NCBI GenBank assembly: GCA_016183655.1
Contig: JACPEH010000021.1
Location: 1 to 64,000 of the forward strand
Length of the DNA: 64,000 nt
Source of the DNA: Rhodocyclales bacterium
GTDB lineage: Bacteria; Pseudomonadota; Gammaproteobacteria; Burkholderiales; Rhodocyclaceae
Direction: 5' to 3'
Each line of letters opens with the position of its first letter. The stretch's first letter is position 1. Of the stretch, positions 45,346-54,988 are shown one piece after another. The notes under the pieces are model-generated. The model was not told the origin of the DNA. It worked only from the letters and a program-made list of their open reading frames with translations, and searched no databases. Both the position numbers and the translations under genes were made by a program.

Positions 45346-45882
45346 ATGCTGCAACAAATCGTCTGGGCATTGTCGCTGGCGCTGATGATGTTCGTCGGCT
45401 TCGGCTGGGCTTACGCGCTGCTCAAATCGGGGCGGCGCGAAGAGGACTACACGCCGCTGCAAAAGCGCGCCTACCGCATCCGGACCCGCCTGTTCTGGCT
45501 GCTCGTCGCGCTTTTCGGTACGCCGATGGTGCTGACGCTGATCGACCTGCCCTACGACGCAGTCCGCCCGGCAATCGGCGCCGGTAGCGTGCAGGAAATT
45601 CGGGCTACCGGCTACATGTGGCGCTGGGAGCTCAGCGCAGACCGCATCGAAGCTCGGCGCCCGGTCGAATTCCGCGTCACCAGCGGCGACGTCAATCATG
45701 GTTTCGGCATCTACGACCCGGACATGAAGATCGTCGCCCAGGTGCAGGCGATGCCGGGCATCACCAACACCCTCCGCCATACCTTCGATCGCGAAGGCGT
45801 CTACAAGATCATGTGCCTCGAATACTGCGGCCTCGCCCATCACAACATGGTCGCCGAATTCACCGTCGGCACCCGGAGCTGA
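45346..45882 (+). CDS. heme-copper oxidase subunit II with CuA site
   Basis: A 178-residue membrane-anchored cupredoxin. Two hydrophobic segments (about 5-27 and 47-68) precede a periplasmic domain. All CuA ligands are visible: H118 (DVNHGFG), C157 and C161 (CLEYC), H165 and M168 (AHHNM). It therefore accepts electrons from a periplasmic donor such as cytochrome c. GGAGG lies before ATG 45346. It is followed after three bases by subunit I. Confidence 0.92.
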   Translation: MLQQIVWALSLALMMFVGFGWAYALLKSGRREEDYTPLQKRAYRIRTRLFWLLVALFGTPMVLTLIDLPYDAVRPAIGAGSVQEIRATGYMWRWELSADRIEARRPVEFRVTSGDVNHGFGIYDPDMKIVAQVQAMPGITNTLRHTFDREGVYKIMCLEYCGLAHHNMVAEFTVGTRS

Positions 45883-45885
45883 CCC

Positions 45886-47376
45886 ATGGCCAAAAACACT
45901 TACCTCCCCGCCCCCGACCACGGCGCCAAGACCGGCGTCCTCGCCTACCTGCTCACCACCGCCGCCGTCCTGCTGCTGATGATGGTCGCCGGCCTGCTGA
46001 TGCGCCTGGAACAGGCGCAGATGATCTCGATCGGCGCCAACGGCTTCTACCAGCTGATGACCGTGCACGGCGCCGGCATGGTCGGCATCGCCGGCATCGC
46101 CGGTGCCGCCATCATGTGGCACTTCCTCAACCAGTACGCGGCGCTGTCGGTGCGCGTCCTCGTCGGCAACCTTGCGCTCTTCGTGATCGGCGTGGCGATG
46201 GTGCTCGGCAGCGTCTTCGTCGGCAACTTCCACGGCGCGTGGACCTTCCTCTTCCCGCTCCCCGGTAATTCGCTCGGCCTGTGGAGCCGGGAAGCGGCCG
46301 CCTGGTTCATGGGCGGCATGCTAGTGATCGGCACCGGCTTCCTGCTGCTGCAGCTCGACATTGCCCGCGCCATCATCGCCGGCTACGGCGGCTTCGCCCG
46401 CGCCCTCGGCTGGCCGCAGCTGTTCGGCCGCGACGACGGCCAGGCGCCGCCGCCGACCGTCGTCGCCAGCACCATGGTCACCATCGTCAACCTGATCGCC
46501 CTCGTCGTCGGCGCCAGCATCCTGGCGATGATGCTGGTGAACCTGTATCACCCGGAGTTCGCCATCGACCCGCTGCTGGCCAAGGCGATGATCTATTTCT
46601 TCGGCCACGTCTTCATCAACGCGACGATCTACATGGCGGTGATCGCGGTCTACGAGATCCTGCCGCGCTACACGCGGCGGCCGTGGAAGTCGAACAAGGT
46701 CTTCCTCGCCTCGTGGACCTGCTCGACGCTGATGGTGATGTTCATCTTCCCGCACCACCTGTTGATGGATTTCGGCTTCCCGAAGTGGATGCTGGTGATG
46801 GGCCACGTCATCGGCTACCTGAACACCGTGCCGATCCTCGCCGTTACCGGCTACGGCGCGCTGATGATCGTCTTCCGCTCCGGCATCCGCTGGGACATGG
46901 GTTCGCGCCTGCTGTTCCTGTCGATGTTCGGCTGGGCCGCCGGCGCGATGCCCGCGTTCATCGACGGCACCATCCGCGTGAACTACGTGATGCACAACAC
47001 CCTCTGGGTGCCCGGCCACTTCCATACCTACCTGCTGCTCGGCCTGGTCTCGATGGTCTTCGGCTTCATGTACTACCTCGGCAAGCCGGCACGGCAGGCG
47101 CGCGATCCGTTCATCGACCGCGCCGCCTTCTGGGCCTACCTGGTCGGCTCGCTCGGCTTCGTGCTCGCCTTCCTCTACGCCGGCAAGGAAAGCGTCGCCC
47201 GCCGCTACGCCGAACATCTGCCGCAGTGGGTGCCCTACGACCGGGTCGCCTCGTATTTCGCCGTGCTGATCATTGCCGCCACGCTGGTCTTCGTCGCCCG
47301 TTTCATCGGCCACCTGGCACACGCCGGCGGCCACCACACGCGGGCCACCGTGCCGTTCGGAGCGGTTGTGGCATGA
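45886..47376 (+). CDS. heme-copper oxidase superfamily subunit I lacking the cross-linked Tyr; possible NO reductase
   Basis: A 496-residue protein with about 12 helices. All heme-copper ligands are present: H61 (MTVHGAG), H241 (FFGHVFIN), H290/H291 (FPHHLL), H378 and H380 (PGHFHTY), plus H370. In O2-reducing A and B types the helix VI His is followed four residues later by the cross-linked Tyr (HPxxY); here position 245 is Asn. This loss, with a B-family-like helix X and a CuA subunit II, recalls proposed B-family-derived NO reductases (groups called eNOR, sNOR, gNOR, nNOR); the Asn may point to nNOR, though I cannot confirm it. It could still reduce O2 if another Tyr serves. An operon under a sigma-54 activator supports NO as substrate. 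Confidence 0.85.
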   Translation: MAKNTYLPAPDHGAKTGVLAYLLTTAAVLLLMMVAGLLMRLEQAQMISIGANGFYQLMTVHGAGMVGIAGIAGAAIMWHFLNQYAALSVRVLVGNLALFVIGVAMVLGSVFVGNFHGAWTFLFPLPGNSLGLWSREAAAWFMGGMLVIGTGFLLLQLDIARAIIAGYGGFARALGWPQLFGRDDGQAPPPTVVASTMVTIVNLIALVVGASILAMMLVNLYHPEFAIDPLLAKAMIYFFGHVFINATIYMAVIAVYEILPRYTRRPWKSNKVFLASWTCSTLMVMFIFPHHLLMDFGFPKWMLVMGHVIGYLNTVPILAVTGYGALMIVFRSGIRWDMGSRLLFLSMFGWAAGAMPAFIDGTIRVNYVMHNTLWVPGHFHTYLLLGLVSMVFGFMYYLGKPARQARDPFIDRAAFWAYLVGSLGFVLAFLYAGKESVARRYAEHLPQWVPYDRVASYFAVLIIAATLVFVARFIGHLAHAGGHHTRATVPFGAVVA

Positions 47377-47987
47377 AGGCGACCCGCCGCCGTTTCCTCC
47401 CGCTGTTGTCGATCGCCCTGCTCGGGACGGCCACCCTGTGGTGGGGCAGCGACGGCTTCACCGCCTTCACCGCCGAAGCCGCGCGCCGCCAGAGCGTGCT
47501 CGCCGAACCGCGACCGCTGCCAATGGTCGGTCTGGAAGACCAGGACGGCCGCCGCTTCACGCTCGGCGATTACGCCGGCCGGCTGCTCGCCATCGAATTC
47601 ATCTACACGCAGTGCAATTCGATCTGCTACAGCCTGGGCACGACCTTCCGGCAGCTTCACGACAGCGTGCCAACAGCAGCGCTCGGTCGCGACCTGGCAT
47701 TGCTCAGCATCAGCTTCGACCCGCAGCACGACGGCCCGGAGCAACTGCGCGAATACGGACAACGCTTCGGCGCCGACGGCGCCAACTGGCGTATTGCACG
47801 ACCGCTTGCCGCGGCCGAACTGCCGGCGCTGCTCGCCGCCTTCGGCGTCGTCGCCATCCCCGACCGGCTCGGCGGCTTCGAACACAACGCAGCGATTCAT
47901 CTCGTCGGCCGCGACAATCGTCTGCGGCAAATCAGCGACATCGATGCCGCGGCGCCCTTCGTCGCCGCCATCCGGGAACAGCTATGA
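47373..47987 (+). CDS. SCO1/SenC family copper chaperone
   Basis: A 204-residue membrane-anchored thioredoxin-fold protein, likely loading copper into the CuA subunit of this operon. N-terminal anchor about residues 8-24 after a basic start. Copper ligands C81 and C85 (TQCNSICYS) and H171 (FEHNAAI). It starts at an ATGA overlap with subunit I and ends in one with the next gene. It is shorter than the SCO at 7.9-8.7 kb and lacks its extension. Confidence 0.9.
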   Translation: MKATRRRFLPLLSIALLGTATLWWGSDGFTAFTAEAARRQSVLAEPRPLPMVGLEDQDGRRFTLGDYAGRLLAIEFIYTQCNSICYSLGTTFRQLHDSVPTAALGRDLALLSISFDPQHDGPEQLREYGQRFGADGANWRIARPLAAAELPALLAAFGVVAIPDRLGGFEHNAAIHLVGRDNRLRQISDIDAAAPFVAAIREQL

Positions 47988-48589
47988 AACAACCGCGACG
48001 CTCCGGCCGGCATGCCCTCGGTGCCGGCGCCGCCTATCTGCTGCTGACGCTGCCGCCCGTCCGGCATTGGCTGGAAGCCTCGATGGCCAGCCACATGCTC
48101 GTGCAGATGCCGCTGCTCGTCGCGCTCGGCATGGTTGCCGTCCGCCTCCTCCCGGCCGGCCGGCGCCGGCGCCTGCGCAACGGATTCGGCGGGCCGCTCG
48201 CCTGCCTCACCGCCGCCACCTTCGCCTCGGCCTACTGGATGCTACCGCGCGCCCTCGACGCCGCCATCGGCGAGCCGCTGGCCGAGTTCGCCAAGTTCGT
48301 CTCGCTGCCGCTGCTGGTCGGCCTGCCGCTGGCGCTGGCCTGGGAAAGCTTCGGCCTGATCGGCCGCGGCTTCGTCTGGACCAACCTGATCAGCATGCAG
48401 GTCTTCCTCGGCTGGCTCTACGTGGCGGCACCGCTGCGCGTCTGCAACAATTATCTGGTCGACGATCAGCTGCGCGTCGGCTGGCTGCTGATCACGCTCG
48501 CCGGCCTGCTGTTCGCCGGCTGGCTTGGCGCATTGTTCCGCGGCGCCCCTGCGTCGCGTACGGAAGCGCCAATGTATAAAACAGCGTAG
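47984..48589 (+). CDS. CtaG-like membrane protein, oxidase assembly
   Basis: A 201-residue protein with about five membrane helices, last of the heme-copper operon and overlapping the SCO gene by ATGA. It resembles the caa3_CtaG class in having His-rich helix starts (SHMLVQMPLL) and similar length pattern, but similarity is weak by eye. A copper-assembly role is inferred from position. A lone Cys (RVCNNYL) occurs near residue 150. Confidence 0.6.
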   Translation: MKQPRRSGRHALGAGAAYLLLTLPPVRHWLEASMASHMLVQMPLLVALGMVAVRLLPAGRRRRLRNGFGGPLACLTAATFASAYWMLPRALDAAIGEPLAEFAKFVSLPLLVGLPLALAWESFGLIGRGFVWTNLISMQVFLGWLYVAAPLRVCNNYLVDDQLRVGWLLITLAGLLFAGWLGALFRGAPASRTEAPMYKTA

Positions 48590-48622
48590 CCGCCCCCAGA
48601 CCCTGCCCGGAGAAGCCCAGGC

Positions 48623-48853
48623 ATGACCAAGAAATTTCCGCTGCACCCCAAGCACCCCGAGCGTATCTGCTGGGGCTGCGACAAGTACTGCCCGGCCGAG
48701 GCGCTGCAGTGCGGCAACGGGTCCGGCCGGACCCCGCATCCGGCCGAGCTGCTCGGCGACGACTGGTACCAGTGGGGCGACTGGGGACTCGACAGCGAAG
48801 CCGGGGGCGAAGCGAAGGTCGCACGAGAGCCGCCCCCGGGCGACCATCGTTGA
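48623..48853 (+). CDS. DUF3079 family protein
   Basis: A 76-residue soluble protein with the DUF3079 signature HPERICWGCDKYCPAEALQC: four cysteines in a compact region, a probable metal or Fe-S site. The second half (HPAELLGDDWYQWGDW) is family-typical. GGAG stands before the ATG. Function unknown. Confidence 0.8.
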   Translation: MTKKFPLHPKHPERICWGCDKYCPAEALQCGNGSGRTPHPAELLGDDWYQWGDWGLDSEAGGEAKVAREPPPGDHR

Positions 48854-48905
48854 ACTGACGGCGACGATTGCCAGCAGCGGGCCGCGTCGGGTAAGGTCGG
48901 CCTCT

Positions 48906-49958
48906 GTGACCCCCGCCACCACCTCTCCGCTGCCGCGCTACCTCGCCCTCGCCTATGCGGCGCTGGTCGTCTACGCCAGCCTGCACCCGTTTTCCGGCTG
49001 GCGCGACCTCGGCATCTCGCCGCTGGCCTTCCTCGACGCCGGCTGGCCGCGCTGGTGGACCGGCTTCGACCTGGCCACCAACGTGCTCGTCTATGTGCCG
49101 CTCGGCTATCTGCTGACGCTGGCACTCGGCCGGCAGACGGGGAGGATCCTGCCGGCACTGGCCGGCGCGCTGCTGGCGACGCTGCTCAGCTTCTGCCTGG
49201 AAGCGGTGCAGACCTGGCTGCCGACGCGGGTGCCATCCAACGTCGACTTCTCCTGCAACGCGCTCGGCAGCCTGCTCGGCGCGCTCGCCGCGTGGCGCGG
49301 CGGCAGCCGCGCACTGACCTGGCTGGCGCGCATCGAGCGCCGCATCGTCGCACCGGTGCCGCACGCCGAGTTCGGCCTGGTCGTGCTCGGCCTGTGGCTG
49401 CTGACGCAGCTGTCGCCGGAGACGCTGCTCTTCGGCGCCGGCGACTTCCGCCAGTTGCTCGGCCTGGTGCCGGCGATCGCCTATGGCGCACCGACCTTCT
49501 TCGCGCTGGAGCTGGCGATCATCGCCTGCAACACCGTCGCCATCGGCCTGATCGCACGCACGCTGCTGGCCGGCCGGCCATCGCCGCTGGCCGTGCTGCT
49601 CGCCTTTTTCCTTTTCGCGCTGCTGGTGCGCGCGCTCAGTGCGGCGATCCTGGTCGGCCCGCGCGAGGCGATGGCCTGGCTGACGCCGGGCGCCGGCCTC
49701 GGCCTGGCCATCGGCGGCGCGCTGCTGATACTGTGCCTGCTGGCGCCGCCGCCCTGGCGCGTGGCGCTGGCCGGGCTGGCGCTGATGGCCGGCACCGTGC
49801 TGGTCAACCTGGCGCCGGCCAACCCCTACTCGGCGGCGGCGCTGGCCACCTGGTGGCAGGGCCATTTCCTCAACTTCAACGGGCTGACGCGGCTGGTCGC
49901 CAGCCTGTGGCCCTTCCTCGCACTGCCCTATCTGACGCTGCTCGGGCGACGGCTGTAA
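48906..49958 (+). CDS. VanZ family membrane protein
   Basis: A 350-residue protein with about nine helices. The first 130 residues are VanZ-like (ASLHPFSGWRDLG, ATNVLVYVPLGYLLTL, FCLEAVQTWLPTRVPSNVDF). The C-terminal part is further hydrophobic segments. Start GTG 48906. VanZ proteins alter surface polymers in some bacteria; the substrate here is not known. Its stop lies in the left arm of a large inverted repeat. Confidence 0.85.
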   Translation: MTPATTSPLPRYLALAYAALVVYASLHPFSGWRDLGISPLAFLDAGWPRWWTGFDLATNVLVYVPLGYLLTLALGRQTGRILPALAGALLATLLSFCLEAVQTWLPTRVPSNVDFSCNALGSLLGALAAWRGGSRALTWLARIERRIVAPVPHAEFGLVVLGLWLLTQLSPETLLFGAGDFRQLLGLVPAIAYGAPTFFALELAIIACNTVAIGLIARTLLAGRPSPLAVLLAFFLFALLVRALSAAILVGPREAMAWLTPGAGLGLAIGGALLILCLLAPPPWRVALAGLALMAGTVLVNLAPANPYSAAALATWWQGHFLNFNGLTRLVASLWPFLALPYLTLLGRRL

Positions 49959-50024
49959 TCCCGGATTGTTCATTCGGCGGCCCTGCGGGGACTACGCCTC
50001 GCGTCCCAATGAACAATCCGGGAT
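49958..50024 (+). repeat. 17-bp inverted repeat with 33-base loop
   Basis: ATCCCGGATTGTTCATT (49958-49974) and its exact complement (50008-50024). The loop contains a smaller stem (GGGAC/GTCCC). It starts at the VanZ stop codon and may be a REP/MITE-like palindromic element or a strong terminator before the ferredoxin gene. Confidence 0.6.
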
Positions 50025-50053
50025 AATCCGGGCTTGTCCACGGAGATGAGCCG

Positions 50054-50362
50054 ATGAGCCACTTCAAGCACCACGTTTTCTTCTGCTGCAACCAACGCGA
50101 ACCCGGCGAGACCTGCTGCGCGGCGCGCGGCGCCGTCGAGGCGCAAACCTACGCCAAGGACCGCATCGCCAAGCTCGGCCTCAAGGGCAAGGGCAAGATC
50201 CGCATCAACAAGGCCGGCTGCATGGACCGCTGCGACGAGGGCCCGGTGCTCGTCGTCTACCCCGAAGCCGTCTGGTACACCTACGTCGACAAGGACGACA
50301 TCGAGGAGATCATCCAGGAGCACCTGGTGCATGGCCGCGTCGTCGAACGACTGAAGATTTAA
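50054..50362 (+). CDS. thioredoxin-like [2Fe-2S] ferredoxin
   Basis: A 102-residue soluble electron carrier of the thioredoxin-fold ferredoxin type. Cysteines in FFCCNQREPGETCC and KAGCMDRCDEGP give the four cluster ligands. GGAG precedes the ATG. Followed ten bases later by an alpha/beta hydrolase gene, probably in one operon. Redox partner unknown. Confidence 0.88.
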   Translation: MSHFKHHVFFCCNQREPGETCCAARGAVEAQTYAKDRIAKLGLKGKGKIRINKAGCMDRCDEGPVLVVYPEAVWYTYVDKDDIEEIIQEHLVHGRVVERLKI

Positions 50363-50372
50363 GGACGGAACG

Positions 50373-51011
50373 ATGCGTGCCCCCGAGGAAAAAATCCTGA
50401 TCGACGGCCCGGCCGGCAAGATCGAGGTCATCGTCGAGAACCCCGGCGCGCCGAAGGGCATCGCGCTGGTCGGCCACCCGCACCCGCTGTTCGGCGGCGC
50501 CAACACCAACAAGGTGGCGCATTCGCTGGCGCGCACCTTCGTCGCCATGGGCTACTGCGCGCTGCGCCCGAATTTCCGCGGCGTCGGCCACAGCGAAGGC
50601 ACGCACGACGAAGGCCGCGGCGAGACCGAGGACATGCTGGCCGTGCTGGCGGAAGCGAAGCGCCGCTGCGGCGACCTGCCGGTGGTGCTCGCCGGTTTTT
50701 CCTTCGGCGGCTTCGTGCAGACGCGCGTCGCCAAGGCGCTGGCCGAGGCCGGCCACCCGGCGCAACGACTGGTGCTGGTCGGCACCGCCGCCGGCTTCGT
50801 CGAGGGCACGCGCAGCTACGACACCGAAGCCGTCCCCAACGACACCATCGTCATCCACGGCTCGGCCGACGAGACGGTGCCGCTGGCCAACGTGCTGAAA
50901 TGGGCCGAACCGCTGGAACTGCCGGTGGTCGTCGTGCCCGGCGCCGACCACTTCTTCCACCGCCGGCTGCACGTCATCCGCGAGATCATCACCCGCGGCT
51001 GGCGGCACTGA
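50373..51011 (+). CDS. alpha/beta hydrolase
   Basis: A 212-residue hydrolase. Nucleophile elbow GFSFGG (Ser), oxyanion region [15 protein letters not shown], acid in GSADETVP and catalytic His in GADHFFHRR. The form with HPHPLFGG is typical of a dienelactone-hydrolase-like clan found beside the ferredoxin gene in many betaproteobacteria. Substrate unknown. Confidence 0.85.
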   Translation: MRAPEEKILIDGPAGKIEVIVENPGAPKGIALVGHPHPLFGGANTNKVAHSLARTFVAMGYCALRPNFRGVGHSEGTHDEGRGETEDMLAVLAEAKRRCGDLPVVLAGFSFGGFVQTRVAKALAEAGHPAQRLVLVGTAAGFVEGTRSYDTEAVPNDTIVIHGSADETVPLANVLKWAEPLELPVVVVPGADHFFHRRLHVIREIITRGWRH

Positions 51012-51033
51012 GGGCGGCCGCGCCGCCGCAACC

Positions 51034-51993
51034 ATGCCGCAGCCTGCGCCCGCATCGCCGATGCGCGCCGCCACCCCGCTGGCGGTCGACGGCCTGCGCA
51101 AGTCCTACGCCGGCAACGAGGTCGTCGCCGGGCTGTCGTTCGCCGTGCCGCCGGGCACCTGCTTCGGCCTGCTCGGCCCGAACGGCGCCGGCAAAACGAC
51201 GACGCTGCGCTGCTGCCTCGGCCTGACCGCGCCCGACGCCGGCGACATCCGCCTGGCCGGCCTGCCGGTGCCGCGAGAGGCCGATGCGGCGCGCCGCCGC
51301 GTCGGCGTCGTCGCCCAGACCGACAACCTCGACCCGGATTTTACCGTCGCCGAGAACCTGCTCGTCTATGGCCGCTATTTCGGCCTGAGCAAGGCCGAGA
51401 TCGGCGCCCGCATCCCCGAGCTGCTCGACTTTGCCGGCCTGGCCGGCAAGGCCGACGCGCGCGTGCCCTCGCTCTCCGGCGGCATGAAGCGGCGGCTGAC
51501 GCTGGCGCGGGCGCTTGTCAACGACCCGGACATCGTCTTCCTCGACGAGCCGACCACCGGCCTCGACCCGCAGGCCCGGCACCTGATCTGGGAACGGCTG
51601 AAGGCGCTCTTGGCGCGCGGCAAGACGATCGTGCTCACCACGCACTTCATGGACGAGGCCGAACGCCTCTGCTCGCGGCTGATGGTCATCGACCACGGCC
51701 GCGCCGTCGCCGAGGGGGCGCCGCGCGAACTGATCCGGCGCGAGATCGAACCGGCGGTGGTCGAAGTGTTTGCCGAGTTCGGCGAGGCGCCGCCGGTACC
51801 GGAATGGGCGCGGCTGCACGACAACCTCGCCGAACGCCTGGAGATCGTCGGCGAAACGGCATTCTTTTACTGCCGCGACGCGGCGCCGCTGCTGGCTGCG
51901 CTGGCCGGCGCGCCGGGGCTGGCCTACGCGCACCGCGCCGCCAACCTCGAAGACGTGTTCCTCAAACTGACCGGTCGCGAGTTACGCGACTGA
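51034..51993 (+). CDS. ABC-2 exporter ATPase (NodI-like)
   Basis: A 319-residue ATPase: Walker [13 protein letters not shown], signature [13 protein letters not shown], Walker [15 protein letters not shown] and switch His in [12 protein letters not shown]. Domain ends about residue 235; the rest is a NodI/DrrA-type tail. ATG 51061 is an alternative start. It pairs with the permease gene beginning nine bases downstream. Similarity to NodI implies only the exporter class, not nodulation. Confidence 0.88.
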   Translation: MPQPAPASPMRAATPLAVDGLRKSYAGNEVVAGLSFAVPPGTCFGLLGPNGAGKTTTLRCCLGLTAPDAGDIRLAGLPVPREADAARRRVGVVAQTDNLDPDFTVAENLLVYGRYFGLSKAEIGARIPELLDFAGLAGKADARVPSLSGGMKRRLTLARALVNDPDIVFLDEPTTGLDPQARHLIWERLKALLARGKTIVLTTHFMDEAERLCSRLMVIDHGRAVAEGAPRELIRREIEPAVVEVFAEFGEAPPVPEWARLHDNLAERLEIVGETAFFYCRDAAPLLAALAGAPGLAYAHRAANLEDVFLKLTGRELRD

Positions 51994-52002
51994 GCCCCGA
52001 CC

Positions 52003-52791
52003 ATGGCGCGCCCCTACAGCCTCGCCCTCCCCCGCCCGAGCCGCCTGTGGCTGCCGGTCTGGCAGCGCAACGCGCTGGTCTGGCGGAAGCTGGCCTGGAC
52101 TTCGATCCTCGGCAACCTGGCCGACCCGCTGATCTACATGCTCGGTTTGGGCTACGGCCTCGGCGCCTTGCTGCCGGCGGTCGACGGCGTGCCCTACATC
52201 CTCTTCCTCGCCGCCGGCACGGTCTGCGCCAGCACGATGAACACCGCCACCTTCGAGGCGCTGTACTCGGCCTTCTCGCGCATGCACGTGCAGAAGACCT
52301 GGGAGGCGATCCTGAACACGCCGGCGCGGCTCGACGACGTGCTCTTCGGCGAGCTGATGTGGGCGGCGACGAAGAGCCTGCTGTCGGGCGTCGCCATCCT
52401 GCTGGTGCTGCTCGCGCTCGGATTGATCTCGTCGCCGCTGGCGCTGTGGGTGCTGCCGGTGATCCTGCTCACCGGCCTGACCTTCGCCGCGCTCGGGCTG
52501 ATCGTGAACGCGCTGGCGCCGTCCTACGATTTCTTCATGTACTACTTCACGCTGGTGGTCACGCCGATGCTGCTGCTCTCCGGCGTCTTCTTCCCGACGG
52601 CGCAACTGCCGCCAGCGCTGCAGGCCGTTTCCGGCAGCCTGCCGCTGGCGCACGCGGTGGCACTGGTGCGACCGCTATTGCAGGGCGAACTGCCGGCGGC
52701 GCCGGGCACCCACCTGCTGGCGCTGCTGGCGACCGCCGCCGCGGCCTTCTGGACCGCCACCATCCTCACCCGGCGCCGGCTGCTGCGCTGA
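52003..52791 (+). CDS. ABC-2 exporter permease (NodJ-like)
   Basis: A 262-residue permease with six helices, partner of the preceding ATPase. Family pieces: WRKLAWTSILGNLADPLIYMLGLG, TFEALYSAFSRMHVQKTWEA and SGVFFPTAQLPPALQ. Exported substrate unknown; related pairs export lipo-oligosaccharides or drugs. Confidence 0.88.
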   Translation: MARPYSLALPRPSRLWLPVWQRNALVWRKLAWTSILGNLADPLIYMLGLGYGLGALLPAVDGVPYILFLAAGTVCASTMNTATFEALYSAFSRMHVQKTWEAILNTPARLDDVLFGELMWAATKSLLSGVAILLVLLALGLISSPLALWVLPVILLTGLTFAALGLIVNALAPSYDFFMYYFTLVVTPMLLLSGVFFPTAQLPPALQAVSGSLPLAHAVALVRPLLQGELPAAPGTHLLALLATAAAAFWTATILTRRRLLR

Positions 52792-52799
52792 GCGCCGCA

Positions 52800-52826
52800 C
52801 TCAAGCGCTCCCCGAGGGGATTTGAG
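52800..52826. terminator. possible bidirectional terminator between convergent genes
   Basis: A broken hairpin, CTCAA...TCCCC-GA-GGGGA...TTGAG, lies between the ends of the NodJ-like gene and the convergent chemoreceptor. The stem is interrupted and T-runs are short. Confidence 0.35.
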
Positions 52827-52842
52827 CCAGAGGCCCCATCGC

Positions 52843-54861
52843 TCAGGCTACGCGGAAACGCGCCACCTCGTTCTGCAGGTCGCGCGCCAGCTGTTCCAGT
52901 TGCGCCACCGTGGCGTGGTTCTCGCCGACCGCCGCCGAATTCTGCTCGGCCATCTGGGCGATGGTCTCGACGTTGCGGGCGATGTCGGCGCTGGCCGAAC
53001 TCTGCTCGGCCAGCGCTTCCGAGATTTCGCGCACGACCTCGACCACCTGCGCCGCACCGGCGCTGATTTCCGCCATCGAATCGCCGGCGCGACTGCTCAG
53101 CTCGACACCGCGCGCGACACGGTCGACACCGATCTTCATGTTGTCGACCGCGAGCCGCGTCTCGCCCTGGATCGAAGCGATCATCTCGCCGATCTCCTGC
53201 GTCGACTGGCCGGTGCGTTCAGCCAGCTTGCGCACCTCGTCGGCCACCACGGCAAAGCCGCGCCCCTGCTCGCCGGCGCGCGCCGCCTCGATCGCCGCGT
53301 TCAGCGCGAGCAGGTTGGTCTGGTCGGCAATCTCGCGGATCACGCCGACAATCGCCGAAATCTCGTCGGAACGCCGGCCCAGATCCTCGACCGACTGCGC
53401 CGAGGCGCTCACCGCCGTCGAAATCTCGCGCATCTCGGCGACCACCGTCTGCACCAGCTTGCCGCCATCGGCCGACAGCTCGCCTGAGCGGCGGGAAATT
53501 TCGCGCGCATCGTGCGCATTACGGGTGATGTGGTCGATGCCCACCGTCGTCTGCTCAACCGCCGCCGCCATGCTCGATGCCGACTGGCTCTGGCTGTCGC
53601 TGGAAATCGCGATCTGGCTGGACGACTCGGCGGTGCGGCGCGCCGCGTCGAGCACCCGGTCGGCGTTGCCGCGCACGTTGCGCACCGTTTCGTTGACTGC
53701 CTCCGCCATGCGGTTGAAGCTGTCGGCGACCCGCAGCAGCTCGTCGCGCGCAGTGATGCGGATGCGCGCGGTCAGGTCGCCGGCGGCGATGCGGCCGGCC
53801 CCCTCGCTGAGCAGGCCGACGTTTTCGACGATGGCGAAGTACATGCCCGCAGCCAGGTAGATGGTCAGCAGCAGGACGATCGCGATGACCGCAACGTTGA
53901 GGCGCAGGTTGGCGTTCAGTCGATCGATGCGCTCCTGCACCAGCCGGCCCAGCGTCGGCAGCATCGCATCGTAGAGCTGCCGGTAGCCGGCGTCGATGGC
54001 CTGCGTCGCCCGCTGGTAATACTGCTGCGACGGCGTTGCGAAGCGCTCGCTGAGGATGTCGTCGCGGACAACGCCGCCGAGATCGCGCATCGCGGCGCCC
54101 AGCTCGCCGGCCGAAGCCTTCAGCACCTGCCCCGCCGCCGGATTGGCGTTGGCCGTCTTGTCGAGATTGAGTTCGTAATCGGCACGTGTCTTGTCGAGTT
54201 CGGCGAGGAAGATGTTGAGCGAGATCGCCTGCTTCGGATCGAGGCGATGTGCCGCCAGCACGCCGCTGCCCATTGCTCGCATCCGCCCCAGCGTTTCGAG
54301 CATCGTCGGCAGCTTGAAGATGGCGGTATCCATCAGGTAGTAGGAGCCGGCCTCGGGGTCGAGGGTCAGCTCGAATTCATCGGCCACCTGGATCAGGAAG
54401 CGCAGCAGGCGACCGATCAGCGCCGTATGCGCGGCGACATTGGCCGAGACGTCGAGTTGCAAGCCGTCCGTCTCGATGCGCGCCCAGTCGGCGCGCGCGG
54501 CCTGCCACGCCTCGCCGCGTCGCAGCGACTCGGTCAGCAAGGGTTCGACCACCTGCAGCAACTGCGCCACCTCGCGCGCCTTGGCCTCGCGCGATGACGC
54601 CATGCCGGTGTTGCCGCCGACCACGGCCGCCGACAGGCCGCGATGCTGCTGCGTCATCTGCACCGCCTGCAACAACGGCTTGACGACGACGATGGCGTCG
54701 AGCTCCCGCTGCGAACTGACGATGGTCACATTCAGCGCCCGGTACAACGAGGTCACGAGCAGGCCGATCGATAGCGACAGGACCAGCAGCATCAAGGCGA
54801 ATTTGCCGGTGAAGCGCAAACGGTTCATCAGGCCGATGGCCGGCAGCAGGAAGGTTCTCAT
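52843..54861 (-). CDS. methyl-accepting chemotaxis protein with helical nitrate/nitrite-type sensor
   Basis: A 672-residue chemoreceptor starting at ATG 54861. TM1 is about 20-43; a long mostly helical periplasmic domain (45-340) has a NIT-like pattern ([38 protein letters not shown]); TM2 about 342-362; HAMP follows; the signalling tip is [19 protein letters not shown] with [22 protein letters not shown] domains sense nitrate/nitrite in some proteins, but that ligand is not shown here. Confidence 0.88.
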   Translation of the reverse strand: MRTFLLPAIGLMNRLRFTGKFALMLLVLSLSIGLLVTSLYRALNVTIVSSQRELDAIVVVKPLLQAVQMTQQHRGLSAAVVGGNTGMASSREAKAREVAQLLQVVEPLLTESLRRGEAWQAARADWARIETDGLQLDVSANVAAHTALIGRLLRFLIQVADEFELTLDPEAGSYYLMDTAIFKLPTMLETLGRMRAMGSGVLAAHRLDPKQAISLNIFLAELDKTRADYELNLDKTANANPAAGQVLKASAGELGAAMRDLGGVVRDDILSERFATPSQQYYQRATQAIDAGYRQLYDAMLPTLGRLVQERIDRLNANLRLNVAVIAIVLLLTIYLAAGMYFAIVENVGLLSEGAGRIAAGDLTARIRITARDELLRVADSFNRMAEAVNETVRNVRGNADRVLDAARRTAESSSQIAISSDSQSQSASSMAAAVEQTTVGIDHITRNAHDAREISRRSGELSADGGKLVQTVVAEMREISTAVSASAQSVEDLGRRSDEISAIVGVIREIADQTNLLALNAAIEAARAGEQGRGFAVVADEVRKLAERTGQSTQEIGEMIASIQGETRLAVDNMKIGVDRVARGVELSSRAGDSMAEISAGAAQVVEVVREISEALAEQSSASADIARNVETIAQMAEQNSAAVGENHATVAQLEQLARDLQNEVARFRVA

Positions 54862-54988
54862 CGCGGCGATCCTTCGCTTGTTATGGGCGGCCTCCTCCTT
54901 GCGACTGTCGCCCCGGGAGGGCAATCGGGGGGAACGCCGGTTCGCCCCGCCGCCCGGCAACTCCGGTGGCGAACGAAGATAGGGCCGC

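Noticed and set aside
45886-47376. Ordinary aa3 cytochrome oxidase subunit I
   Set aside because: No HPxxY motif in helix VI and the length and helix X follow B-type; no subunit III is encoded.
51034-52791. Nodulation genes nodI/nodJ
   Set aside because: The proteins belong to the same exporter class, but no other nod gene is present; a general ABC-2 exporter is the safer reading.
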